DNA of 64,000 bases from Bartonella rattaustraliani AUST/NH4. GTDB taxonomy: Bacteria > Pseudomonadota > Alphaproteobacteria > Rhizobiales > Rhizobiaceae. The stretch spans positions 62,001 to 126,000 of the forward strand of contig NZ_CALW02000045.1 in NCBI RefSeq assembly GCF_000312565.1, given 5' to 3'. This document shows, piece by piece, positions 41,965 to 51,005 of the stretch; position 1 is the stretch's first letter; each line of letters starts with the position of its first letter. The translations under genes were made by a program, and so were the position numbers. Under the pieces are notes generated by a model. The model was not told where the DNA came from and did not search any database. It saw nothing but the letters and a program-made list of their open reading frames with translations.

Positions 41965-43863
41965 TTGTCTCAGCCATTGACGCCATTACTTGACCGTATT
42001 TGTTTCCCGCGTGATTTGCGGGCATTGCCTGAATCTGATTTGGTAAGGTTAGCGGATGAATTGCGGATGGAAACAATTGATGCGGTTTCTGTCACAGGTG
42101 GTCATCTTGGTGCGGGGCTTGGAGTTGTTGAGCTCACTGTTGCGCTGCATTATGTTTTTAATACACCTGAGGATAGACTTATTTGGGATGTTGGTCATCA
42201 AGCTTATCCGCATAAAATTTTAACAGGTCGTAGAGAGAGAATTCGCACGTTGCGTCAAGAGGGTGGATTATCGGGTTTTACGAAGCGTTCAGAAAATGTG
42301 TATGATCCATTTGGTGCTGGTCACTCTTCCACTTCCATTTCAGCGGGTCTTGGTATGGCGGTGGCAAGCGCTTTGAAAGCAGAGGAAAGACGAAACATCA
42401 TTTCTGTGATTGGTGATGGTGCACTGTCCGCTGGTATGGCTTATGAGGCAATGAACAATGCTGGTGCTTTAGATGCACGCTTAATTGTTATTCTTAATGA
42501 TAATGATATGTCTATTGCACCTCCTACAGGGGCGATGAGTGCGCATCTTGCGCGGTTGGTCTCCCGTCCTTCTTATCGTAGTTTGCGTGAACGGGTGAAA
42601 ATGTTCAGCGAAAAATTGCCAAAATTTTTTCTCGATAAAGCACGTCGTTCAGAAGAATTTGCGCGTGGTTTATTGGTTGGGGGAACCTTGTTTGATGAGC
42701 TGGGTTTTTATTATGTTGGGCCAATAGATGGTCACAACTTAAGGCATTTGTTACCTGTTTTAAAAAATGTTCGTGAATATCCCAATGGTCCTGTCTTGGT
42801 GCATGTCGTTACGCGTAAAGGGAAAGGGTATGCACCTGCGGAAGCATCATCTGATAAATATCATGGTGTGAATCGTTTTGATATTATAACAGGGAAACAG
42901 GTTAAATCACCAAGCAATGTTCTTCCTTATACGAAAGTATTTTCTAAAGCTTTAATAGAAGAAGCAACACATGATGATAAGATTGTGAGTATAACGGCGG
43001 CAATGCCAACGGGAACAGGTCTTGATGCCTTTGCTGAAAAATTTCCTGAAAGAATGTTTGATGTTGGTATTGCTGAGCAGCATGCTGTCACTTTTGCAGC
43101 AGGACTTTCTTGTGAAGGGTATAAGCCTTTTGTTGCGATTTATTCCACTTTTTTACAGCGTGCTTATGATCAGATTATTCATGATGTCTCGATTCAAAAG
43201 TTGCCTGTGCGTTTTGCTATTGATCGAGCAGGTTTTGTGGGGGCAGATGGCGCAACACATGCTGGGAGTTTTGATATTGTTTTCTTGGCTACTCTTCCTG
43301 AATTTGTTGTTATGGCTCCCTCTGATGAAGTTGAATTGATGCATATGGTTCGTACTGCGGTAGCTTATGATCAAGGTCCCATTTCTTTTCGTTATCCGCG
43401 TGGTGAAGGTGTTGGCATGGATTTACCCCAGCGTGGTGAGCTCTTAGAAATTGGAAAAGGGCGTGTTCTGCGTGAAGGAAATAGAATAGCTTTGGTTTGT
43501 TTTGGAACTCGGATGTCAGAAGTGTTGGTTGCTGCTGACACGTTGGCAGCAGAAGGACTGTCAACAACAGTTGCAGATGCACGGTTTGTAAAACCTTTAG
43601 ATAAGGATTTAATGCGTCGTTTGGCGCGTGAGCATGAAATCTTGGTGACAATTGAAGAAGGTGCGGTAGGTGGATTTGGCGCGCACTTATTGCAATTTTT
43701 GGCACAAGAAGGACTTTTAGAACGCGGTTTGAAAGTGCGTACATTACAACTTCCTGATGAATATCTCAGTCATGGTTCACCAGCGAAAGTCCTTTCGCGT
43801 GTTGGGCTTGATGCGGTTGGTATTGTCAAGACGGTTTTTACGGCTTTGGGTCGTGAAATGTAG
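41965..43863 (+). CDS. dxs: 1-deoxy-D-xylulose-5-phosphate synthase
   Basis: A 632-residue thiamine-diphosphate enzyme that starts the MEP isoprenoid pathway from pyruvate and glyceraldehyde 3-phosphate. The ThDP motif begins [18 protein letters not shown] with the paired N-D-N ([11 protein letters not shown]); the transketolase pyrimidine-binding part has [15 protein letters not shown]. The start is TTG at 41965 with GAGGAG upstream, giving [12 protein letters not shown]. ispE and ispH act later in the pathway. Confidence 0.96.
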   Translation: MSQPLTPLLDRICFPRDLRALPESDLVRLADELRMETIDAVSVTGGHLGAGLGVVELTVALHYVFNTPEDRLIWDVGHQAYPHKILTGRRERIRTLRQEGGLSGFTKRSENVYDPFGAGHSSTSISAGLGMAVASALKAEERRNIISVIGDGALSAGMAYEAMNNAGALDARLIVILNDNDMSIAPPTGAMSAHLARLVSRPSYRSLRERVKMFSEKLPKFFLDKARRSEEFARGLLVGGTLFDELGFYYVGPIDGHNLRHLLPVLKNVREYPNGPVLVHVVTRKGKGYAPAEASSDKYHGVNRFDIITGKQVKSPSNVLPYTKVFSKALIEEATHDDKIVSITAAMPTGTGLDAFAEKFPERMFDVGIAEQHAVTFAAGLSCEGYKPFVAIYSTFLQRAYDQIIHDVSIQKLPVRFAIDRAGFVGADGATHAGSFDIVFLATLPEFVVMAPSDEVELMHMVRTAVAYDQGPISFRYPRGEGVGMDLPQRGELLEIGKGRVLREGNRIALVCFGTRMSEVLVAADTLAAEGLSTTVADARFVKPLDKDLMRRLAREHEILVTIEEGAVGGFGAHLLQFLAQEGLLERGLKVRTLQLPDEYLSHGSPAKVLSRVGLDAVGIVKTVFTALGREM

Positions 43864-43888
43864 ACAGTGCAGAAAATTTGAGTATGAA

Positions 43889-44635
43889 ATGGCCATTAAA
43901 AAAAGGCTCGATATTCTGTTAGTTGAAAAAAACTTTTTTATGACGCGATCACGGGCACGTGATGCGATTATGCGCAAAACCGTTAAAGTTGATGGTGAAA
44001 TTATTTTCAAAGCGGGGCAAATTATTTCTGATGATGCAGAGATTATCGTGTGTGATCCGGCCCAAAATTATGTTTCACGTGCGGCATTAAAGTTAATTAG
44101 TGCTCTTGATGCGTTTCCAATTGTTACCGATAACGTGACTGCCATTGATATTGGTGCGTCAACCGGTGGTTTTACACAAGTTCTTTTAGAACGTGGCGCA
44201 GCGCATGTTATTGCTGTTGATGTTGGTCATCATCAATTGGATGTGCGTTTATCCAAAAACAGTGCTATCACTTTCTTAGAAGGCTTAAATGTGAGAGATT
44301 TCAAACAAGAACATTTAGGTGGACGAAAAATTGATCTCATTGTTTCAGATGTCAGTTTTATTTCTCTCAAACTTGCATTGCCTCCTGTTTTGTCTTTAGC
44401 CGAGAAAGGAGCTCAAGCTGTTTTATTGGTCAAGCCTCAATTTGAGGTTGGACGCAATCATCTTGGTAAGGGTGGAATATTGAAAGATTCATCAATGGCA
44501 AAAGAAACTGCTGAAAGGCTTTTTGATTGGTTAAATTTGCAAAGAGGGTGGAGTGCAAAAGATATGATTCTTTCACCTATTGCGGGTGGTGATGGTAATT
44601 TGGAATATTTGTTATTCGGAGAAAAACAAGAGTGA
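43889..44635 (+). CDS. tlyA: TlyA-family rRNA (cytidine-2'-O)-methyltransferase / hemolysin-like protein
   Basis: A 248-residue protein with an N-terminal S4 RNA-binding domain (KKRLDILLVEKNFFMTRSRA, about 2-60) and a C-terminal FtsJ-like Rossmann domain whose SAM motif is IDIGASTGGF (about 88-97), then KPQFEVGR. Known TlyA proteins methylate 16S and/or 23S rRNA. The ATG at 43889 gives MAIKKRLDILL; it begins 25 bp after the dxs stop. The stop overlaps the GTG of the following methyltransferase pseudogene. Confidence 0.93.
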   Translation: MAIKKRLDILLVEKNFFMTRSRARDAIMRKTVKVDGEIIFKAGQIISDDAEIIVCDPAQNYVSRAALKLISALDAFPIVTDNVTAIDIGASTGGFTQVLLERGAAHVIAVDVGHHQLDVRLSKNSAITFLEGLNVRDFKQEHLGGRKIDLIVSDVSFISLKLALPPVLSLAEKGAQAVLLVKPQFEVGRNHLGKGGILKDSSMAKETAERLFDWLNLQRGWSAKDMILSPIAGGDGNLEYLLFGEKQE

Positions 44636-46255
44636 ATGACACCATCAGAATTGATCATATTGAAGTGAATGGGAGTGGTGTTGTAAAGACCTTATATGGC
44701 TTGGTTTCTGTCCCTTTTACCTTACCAAGAGAGTGCGTCGAAATTGCCATTCATGGAAAAAATATGACAGTTATTGCATTAAAAGAAAAGTCACCAGAAC
44801 GTATTGAGGCTCTTTTTCAGCATTTTAGAGAATGTGGAGGGTGTTTACGGGCTTGTTTTAAAGAGACATGTCTTAGGGAACCTAAGCCCATTTCACCGCG
44901 TCGTCCGTGAATTGTATAACGATAAAGCCATTGCGCGCCACCATCTTTACGCTTATGAAGGTACAAGCCGGCACCATCATTATATAGCTCCCAATGTTGC
45001 GACAGCCCCTGCTGAAGGCGGTTTATGAGAGGCATTTTTCCTCCTTTCCTCTAATAATTTTTACCCATCTGCCAACCCCGCTTATGGCATAAAGCTAAAT
45101 GAATAAAATTGATTCAACATAAAGTGATTTGAGATGAGAGAATCTTACAATATTCGGAGGTATGATTCAAGTTAGATAATGATGATTTATCGTTATAAAT
45201 CAATGTGTTGCATGTGCATTTCAACATTGGAATGCTGAGGCTTATCGTGCATGGAAACGACAACGGGTTGTTGAGGCACTAAAAGAGTATGGACTTGATG
45301 TTGTTGTTTCGCCTTTACGTAAATGTAAGTCTTATAGCCGCCGGCGAATAACACTCACAGTATTTATGACACCACAAGGTTATAAAGCTGGTTTTAATCG
45401 TTATCTTTCTCATGAGGTTGTTTCTCTTAAGGAGTGTCCAGTAAGCTGACCAGAGATTATATCTAAATTGGATGATATTAGGATACTCTGTGCTTTTCTA
45501 AAGAATCATGTGAAACGATTTCAGGTTACAGTCACATGCGTTGAAAATGGTTTGGATGTTGCTTTTAGTGGCTGTGTCATACGCCATGATTCACTGCATC
45601 AGAAAATGATACGTGCAGCTCTTTTATGCGGTATTATGCGGTTATCTGTTGAAGGTGAAGTTTTAGTTGAACAAGAAAAACCATTGATTTCCTTTGCAGG
45701 TGTTTCTGTGAAATTTCCGGCTGGAGGGTTTCTTCAAGCAACATCTGAAGCAGAAAATATCATGGGCGATATTATTTTGACTCATTTAAAAAAAGCAAGA
45801 AATGTTGTTGATTTATTTTCAGGAGTAGGAACCTTTACTTACGTATGGCGAAAAAGGTGCATGTTCATGCGGTAGAAAATGATCAAGCGGCGTTGGCAAA
45901 TTTAGATTCAGCAGCACGTTCTATAACCGGTTCGAAAACAGTGACCTGTGAAAAACGTGACCTCTTTCGCCGTCCACTTTCTGCAAAGGAGTTTGCTTGT
46001 TTTGAGTGTGTTGTTTTTGATCCTCCACGTGCTGGTGCAGAAGAACAAGCGCGTGAGCTCGCAAAAACAAAAATTCTGCGTGTCATAGCTATTTCATGCA
46101 ATCCTGTTACATTTGCACGTGATATATCTCTTCTTGTTGCAGGCGATTATACAATAGAACAGGTTATACCGATAGATCAATTTTTATGGTCACCACATGG
46201 TGAAGTTATTGCTGTTTTAAGCAAACGTAAAGCAAAGGCAGGCTGGAGACTTTAG
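44632..46255 (+). pseudogene. RNA (uracil-5)-methyltransferase family gene, inactivated
   Basis: Pieces in order match a TrmA/RlmD-type methyltransferase (COG2265). They are an N-terminal TRAM-like domain starting at GTG 44632, the iron-sulfur-type ECGGC motif (to 44844), FQHWNAEAYRAWKRQRVVEAL (from 45216), VVDLFSGVGTFT, and the catalytic end VFDPPRAGAEEQ and AISCNPVTFARD. Three lesions break it: the 371-bp repeat copy J inside the CGGC motif, an in-frame TGA at 45447-45449, and a one-base deletion near 45840 (TTTACTTACG) that shifts frame. Removing the repeat restores phase exactly, so the rest of the gene is well preserved. Confidence 0.92.
44845..45215 (-). repeat. Integrase-5' repeat, copy J, inserted in a methyltransferase gene
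   Basis: A complete short unit on the minus strand. In its own orientation it runs from ACATGCAACACATTGATTTA to AAGCCCGTAAA. The host codons TGT GGA GGG TGT end at 44844 and GCA TTT CAA CAT resume at 45216; TGT is present at both junctions, so a 3-bp target duplication is possible. An integrase frame opens at ATG 45033-45035 after AGGAGG and stays open through the arm domain (YTIHGRR, MGLGSLRHVSLKQAR) to the end of the unit, 65 codons without a stop. Confidence 0.9.
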
Positions 46256-46585
46256 TATAAATCAAATTTTTAAAATGCCCTTGAGTTTTACAATCAAATT
46301 GAGTTTTGCAATCAAATTTATTGGGGATTTCTTGATGATAAATGCCAATAAGTAATAATAATTCATTTATTTCTAGATTAAATCAGCGCATCAGACTCAA
46401 TCATAATTTCTTATTTTGAACCAGCTTAATGATAATCGAAAAACATTTATTTGTACATGAAAGAGGAGTGATGGATATAAAAAACGTGCACTCTATAGCT
46501 GTGATGAATGATTTTATCATGTAAGAGCAGAGGCAGAATTGAAAACAGGTAATCATCATACAGACGGCTTATTATTTTATGATAC

Positions 46586-46752
46586 TATTAATTTATAACG
46601 ATAAATTTAGTTATTTGTATTGAAGCATAATCCCGAAAATTGTAAAATTTTCTCATTTCAAACCCCTTTATGCTGAATCAATTTTGTTCACTTGGTTAGC
46701 AGGGGTAGTGTAGAGGTAAAACTGTAGAAAAAAGAGGAAAAAATGCCTTCCT
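46586..46752 (+). repeat. Integrase-5' repeat, copy K (leader only)
   Basis: A plus-strand leader: TTAATTTATAACGATAAATT, then AAAATTGTAAAATTTTCTCA, GCTGAATCAATTTTGTTCAC, AGAGGAAAAAATGCC, after which the arm domain is replaced by the minus-strand integrase remnant starting at about 46753. The central ATGCCATAAGC part is altered. The stretch 46256-46585 before it shows no gene. Confidence 0.72.
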
Positions 46753-47339
46753 AAGAGGGTGCGTGCTTTGGCTGTTGCTTGTAAATCAACATCTAATCCT
46801 CATGCAGAAGCATGTTGGAAACAAAGATTAAGACGAATGAGTGCTCTCTCTGCTGTTTCTTCTTTTGTATGTCATAGTGGAGGCAAGCGTATTGCATCTG
46901 TTTGTGTAATTTCTGAAATGGAAAGACAGCCTCATTTGGGGACTATATGAAGTTGTAAAGATGAAAACCAATATCCAGATTTATCATCATCCTTTAATTC
47001 AGTTTTACGGCTTTCAAAAGTCTCTCAAGCAATGTCTTTGAGATAATGAAGATTATGCATTGTCTCACACTTTTGTTTCTCACGTTCTTTAATGGGGTCA
47101 CGACCTTCACGCAAAACAGAATGCCACGCACGTTGTATGTTTACGGTCTTGTTTTAAGAGACATGTCTTAAAGCCCCTAAGCCCATTTCACGACGGCGTC
47201 CGTGAACTGTATAGTGATAAAGCCATTGAGCGCCACCATTTTCACGCTTATGAAGGGGCAAACCGGCACTATCACTCACTTTACCAGCGCATGGGTGTTG
47301 CGACAGCCCTTGGCACTTAAGGCGATTCATGAGAGGCGT
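46753..47339 (-). pseudogene. Decayed P4-type integrase, N-terminal to mid-core
   Basis: The best-preserved long integrase remnant. From an ACG at 47337-47339 (where other copies have ATG) the minus strand gives PLMNRL, the arm domain with YHYTVHGRRREMGLGALRHV, then, across frame breaks, QRAWHSVLREGR and KERE. After more breaks come SEITQTDAIRL, HTKEETAERALIRLNLCFQH and LDVDLQATAKARTL, in the order of P4-like integrases up to the core region. The catalytic Arg-His-Tyr part is missing; the remnant stops at the junction with copy K. Confidence 0.82.
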
Positions 47340-47515
47340 TTTTCCTCTTTCCTTCACTCATTTTTACCCCTATGCCAACCCCGCTTATGACATAAAGCTA
47401 AGTGAATAAAATCGATTCAATATAAAGTGGTTTGAGATGAGAGAATCTTACAATATTCGCGGTTGTAATTCAAGGTGAGAAACGATGGAAAATTCTTATA
47501 AATCAATATGTTGCT
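47340..47515 (-). repeat. Integrase-5' repeat, copy L (leader of the 46753-47339 remnant)
   Basis: The minus-strand leader of the integrase remnant, containing CCAACCCCGCTTATGACATA, TAAGTGAATAAAATCGATTC and ending at TATAAATCAATATGTTGC. Together with copy K it flanks the remnant as an inverted pair. Confidence 0.78.
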
Positions 47516-47593
47516 TTTAATGATCCGCCTTAATGCAAGGGTTATCGCAACATTGAGAACGGGTAGAGTGGACAATGGTGCAGGCTCGTTGTT
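47516..47593 (+). repeat. Integrase-5' repeat, copy M (short fragment abutting tldD)
   Basis: A plus-strand fragment with AATGATCCGCCTTAATGCAA and GACAATGGTGCAGGCTCGTT, corresponding to the first arm-domain codons. It runs directly to the tldD stop (47594-47596) without any spacer. Confidence 0.65.
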
Positions 47594-49009
47594 TTATAAA
47601 TGCACCCCACCAATCGTCATATTATTAATGCGTAAATGAGGTTGCCCAACACCAACAGGAACATTTTGACCTGCTTTTCCGCATATACCAATACCATTAT
47701 CGAGTTTGCTATCATTGCCAATCATCGTAATACGTTTCATGGCTTCTGGTCCATTTCCGATAAGGGTTGCACCTTTAATAGGTGCGACAATTTTACCATT
47801 TTCTACTCGATAAGCTTCTGTACATTCAAAGACAAATTTTCCAGAAGTAATATCAACCTGTCCTCCACCAAATGAAACAGCATAGATGCCGCTTTTGAGT
47901 GAGGATAGAATTTCTTCAGGCGTTTTGTCTCCTCCGAGCATCATAGTATTGGTCATCCGAGGCATTGGTGCGTATGCATAGGATTCACGTCGTCCATTTC
48001 CGGTTGGATTCATTCCCATGAGTCGAGCATTGAGTCTATCTTGCATGAAACCAACAAGTTTTCCATCTTCAATAAGAACATTATACCCTGAGGGCGTTCC
48101 TTCATCATCAATGGTGAGGGAGCCGCGGCACTGAGGAATTGTACCATCATCAACGACTGTGACCCCTTTTGCGGCAACTTGTTGGCCTAAAAGCCCAGCA
48201 AAAGCAGATGTTTTTTTACGATTAAAATCACCTTCTAAACCATGTCCTACAGCTTCATGAAGCATAACACCGGGCCACCCATTGGCTAAGACAACATCAA
48301 ATGTTCCTGCCGGTGCCGCTTCTGCTTCTAAGTTGGTTAAAGCCATGCGCAAAGCTTCATCCGCAGCCTTTTTCCAATTTTCTTCATGAATGAATTGGCT
48401 AAATTCTTGCCGTCCACCACATCCATAAAAACCATTTTCACGCCGATTACCTTTGGCGGCAACGACAGCTATAGAAAGTCTGACAAGAGGGCGGGTATCA
48501 CGAACGACTTGCCCATCCGCACGTAAAATTTCTACGTGTTGTAGCGACCCAGAAAGAGAAACAGTCGCTTGGTGTACTTTATCATTCTTGGCACGTAAAT
48601 AAGCATCAATTTTTTGTAAAAGCGCACTTTTTTCTTCAAAGGATGGAGTCTCAAGAGGATTATGTGGTTGATAAAGCTTTTTATTGGTTTTTTGAGGTGC
48701 CACACTGTAAGGTCCTGCTTGATTGTTATACGTAACAGTTTTCGCTGCTTCACTGGCACGTTTGAGTGCAGCTACTGATAATTCACTAGAATGCGCATAT
48801 CCAGTAGCTTCTCCAGCAACAACGCGCATACCAAACCCCATATCTTGGTGAAATGAGCCATTTTTAAGCTGTCCATTATCAAATAAAAGAGATTCGCTTT
48901 CTGTATATTCAAGGTAAAGTTCACCATCATCAGCATGATGAAGCGTCTCTTGTACAAGTGATTGCACTTTGGATGAAGCAATATCAAAATGATCAATCAG
49001 CGATTTCAT
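47594..49009 (-). CDS. tldD: Metalloprotease TldD
   Basis: A 471-residue protein of the TldD/TldE peptidase family (PmbA partner), involved in microcin maturation and in removing peptides in other bacteria. The zinc-binding HEAVGH is at residues 251-256 followed by GLEGDFNRK. The C-terminus is the expected GVGQPHLRINNMTIGG type, ending VHL. tldE/pmbA is not adjacent. An IalB-family gene lies ~105 bp upstream on the same strand. Confidence 0.95.
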   Translation of the reverse strand: MKSLIDHFDIASSKVQSLVQETLHHADDGELYLEYTESESLLFDNGQLKNGSFHQDMGFGMRVVAGEATGYAHSSELSVAALKRASEAAKTVTYNNQAGPYSVAPQKTNKKLYQPHNPLETPSFEEKSALLQKIDAYLRAKNDKVHQATVSLSGSLQHVEILRADGQVVRDTRPLVRLSIAVVAAKGNRRENGFYGCGGRQEFSQFIHEENWKKAADEALRMALTNLEAEAAPAGTFDVVLANGWPGVMLHEAVGHGLEGDFNRKKTSAFAGLLGQQVAAKGVTVVDDGTIPQCRGSLTIDDEGTPSGYNVLIEDGKLVGFMQDRLNARLMGMNPTGNGRRESYAYAPMPRMTNTMMLGGDKTPEEILSSLKSGIYAVSFGGGQVDITSGKFVFECTEAYRVENGKIVAPIKGATLIGNGPEAMKRITMIGNDSKLDNGIGICGKAGQNVPVGVGQPHLRINNMTIGGVHL

Positions 49010-49115
49010 AGTGGATATCCTATTTTGGTGGGTTTTGAGAAAATTTCCATTGATTTTGTTTGAGAAGCTATAAAGTATGCAAGATATTCTAAGAGTTCAA
49101 TGTGCACATATTTTA

Positions 49116-49655
49116 TTATGTTGGCAGGGTTGCATAGGCATCACTAAGACCATGGAGATCGACAAGCCCCCCAATGGCTTGTTCTGGAGTGATGAAAATA
49201 AAGTAGGTTGCAACTTTCCCCTTTAAAAAGCGTTGTAGCACGTCGTCTTTAAGGATAGCTTCCGCAACACAATCATCACCAAGACAACGGCGATATTCTA
49301 CTCTTCCCATATCTTTATCGTCAATTTTAATTCCAACACCAGGGCGCAGTTCGACGCGGATTGGAGCAAAAACACGCATCAAAGTACCTTGATTTTTAGG
49401 AAGTTTATAAAACATAACACGCAAAGTAATGTCATGGCGATCTTTTATGTGTACATTTTGTACAACTTCACATTGTATATTAGGTGTGCCTGGTGGCAAC
49501 GAACAAACCTTTGTCCATGCCCCATAAGTTTGCGGGGCGGGAACATTTTGCGTACTGGATATCTGTGCAAATGCATGATTGGTAAAAACATGATAGAATG
49601 CATAAATAATCGCACAAATAAAGAAAGCTTTTTTTAGAAATTGATAAAAGACCAC
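49116..49655 (-). CDS. Invasion-associated locus B (IalB) family protein
   Basis: A 179-residue secreted protein. A hydrophobic signal peptide (KKAFFICAIIYAFYHVF, cleavage probably after AFA) precedes a beta-rich domain with four conserved cysteines, in WTKVCS, NIQCEVV and RRCLGDDCV, and the GVGIKIDDK stretch of the family. IalB of Bartonella contributes to erythrocyte invasion; paralogues such as this are widespread in Rhizobiales and need not be virulence factors. Start is GTG at 49655, the only start that includes the whole signal. Confidence 0.88.
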   Translation of the reverse strand: MVFYQFLKKAFFICAIIYAFYHVFTNHAFAQISSTQNVPAPQTYGAWTKVCSLPPGTPNIQCEVVQNVHIKDRHDITLRVMFYKLPKNQGTLMRVFAPIRVELRPGVGIKIDDKDMGRVEYRRCLGDDCVAEAILKDDVLQRFLKGKVATYFIFITPEQAIGGLVDLHGLSDAYATLPT

Positions 49656-50057
49656 AGAAAACCCTAACTACTCCACCATTATATTTTTACCCATAGCTAT
49701 GTGCAAAAACAGTCTCAAACTGGAATTGTATAACACAAAACCATTATTTATTTAAACAGATTAATCGGTATACACAATAGAAAAGAAAAAGTGGAAAAAT
49801 AACCTATCATAAAAGATAAGATTTTTAGCGTTGCTTTATGACATATTTTTACGATAGGTCTGTAGCGTGAGAAATAATGACTGTATGTTGAAAAATGTAT
49901 TTTTGTTGCAAACATTTTTATCTGTTTTTAGAAATATCCTATAATGAAGAAGAGCATCCTGTATGTTCTCAAAAATGCTGTAACATGAACAGCTTATTTT
50001 CTAATACACGAGATGATATTTGTTTATGGGTAATGGTAAGAAGGGTTTTCGAGTGGA
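49656..50057. other. Intergenic region before ctaB
   Basis: About 400 bases without a convincing gene. In many Rhizobiales coxB and coxA precede ctaB at this position; I found no recognisable trace of them here. Confidence 0.4.
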
Positions 50058-51005
50058 ATGTCTATTTCAGAAGAATTATCGACTGCAGGTGATAAATCGA
50101 TTCCACCAAAAGCGTGTATTGGTGATTACATCACATTATTAAAACCACGTGTTATGTCATTGGTTGTGTTTACAGCTTTGGTGGGATTGGTGGTGTCACC
50201 TGTTCATGTGAATCCATTTTATGGTTTTTTGGCAATTTTGTGTATTGCAATAGGTGGGGGGGCTGCAGGGGCACTTAATATGTGGTATGACGCTGACATT
50301 GATGCGATGATGGAACGTACCGAAAGCCGCCCCATTCCGATGGGTAAAATTAGCTCTCAAAGGGCGTTTATTTTTGGTATGGTTTTGGCTATACTCTCTG
50401 TACTGACTATGGGGCTTTTCGTTAATTGGTTTTCAGCACTTTTTCTTGCATTCACCATTTTCTTTTATGTTGTTATCTATACAATTTGGCTCAAGCGTTT
50501 AACGCCACAAAATATTGTTATTGGCGGTGCAGCTGGCGCTTTTCCACCAATGATTGGATGGGTTGCGGCAACGGGTACAGTGAGTGTTGAGAGTTTTTTA
50601 TTATTTTTAATCATTTTTATGTGGACTCCACCGCATTTTTGGGCTCTTGCTCTGTTTTCATCTCTTGATTACGAGGCAGCGGGTGTTCCTATGATGCCAA
50701 ACGTGCGGGGCGAAAACTCAACAAAAAAACAGATCTTATTGTATACTGTTCTTATGGTAATATGTGCAGTAGGGCCTTATATTATCGGTCTTGGAGGGGG
50801 ATTCTATGGTATCTCTTCGACAATTTTGGGTATTCTTTTTATTCGTTTGTCTTACCGTTTGTGGAAAGCTGATACACATGATGAAACCATTTTAATGGCA
50901 AGAAAAACATTTTTCTTTTCATTATTTTATTTGGCGGCTCTTTTTGGAATTCTTTTTCTGGAATTTTTATACAGTTTTTTATTATCTTTTTTAGCAAACA
51001 GTTAA
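50058..51005 (+). CDS. ctaB: Protoheme IX farnesyltransferase (heme O synthase)
   Basis: A 315-residue inner-membrane prenyltransferase converting heme B to heme O for terminal oxidases. The Asp-rich motif is NMWYDADIDAMMERTESRPI and the second loop has SLDYEAAGVPMMPNVRG. Nine or so membrane helices are evident. The ATG at 50058 follows GGTTTTCGAGTGGA. It stands alone, without the cytochrome oxidase genes that usually flank it in Rhizobiales; any heme O/A or cyo oxidase must be encoded elsewhere. Confidence 0.95.
   Translation: MSISEELSTAGDKSIPPKACIGDYITLLKPRVMSLVVFTALVGLVVSPVHVNPFYGFLAILCIAIGGGAAGALNMWYDADIDAMMERTESRPIPMGKISSQRAFIFGMVLAILSVLTMGLFVNWFSALFLAFTIFFYVVIYTIWLKRLTPQNIVIGGAAGAFPPMIGWVAATGTVSVESFLLFLIIFMWTPPHFWALALFSSLDYEAAGVPMMPNVRGENSTKKQILLYTVLMVICAVGPYIIGLGGGFYGISSTILGILFIRLSYRLWKADTHDETILMARKTFFFSLFYLAALFGILFLEFLYSFLLSFLANS

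Noticed and set aside
44804-45028. Plus-strand 74-codon frame across the insertion in the methyltransferase gene
   Set aside because: It joins host sequence in the wrong frame to the antisense of the integrase arm domain; it has no ribosome-binding site and no independent support.
46690-46730. tRNA-like stretch GCAGGGGTAGTGTAGAGGTA
   Set aside because: It resembles the 5' half of a tRNA, but it is the altered leader of integrase repeat copy K and no acceptor, anticodon or T arm follows.
46759-46950. Plus-strand frame of 63 codons as a gene
   Set aside because: The minus strand of the same stretch reads as P4-integrase core sequence (HTKEETAERALIRLN and LQATAKARTL), so the plus-strand frame is a shadow.
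47202-47390. Plus-strand 62-codon frame over repeat copy L
   Set aside because: It is antisense to the integrase start region and recurs only because the repeat does.
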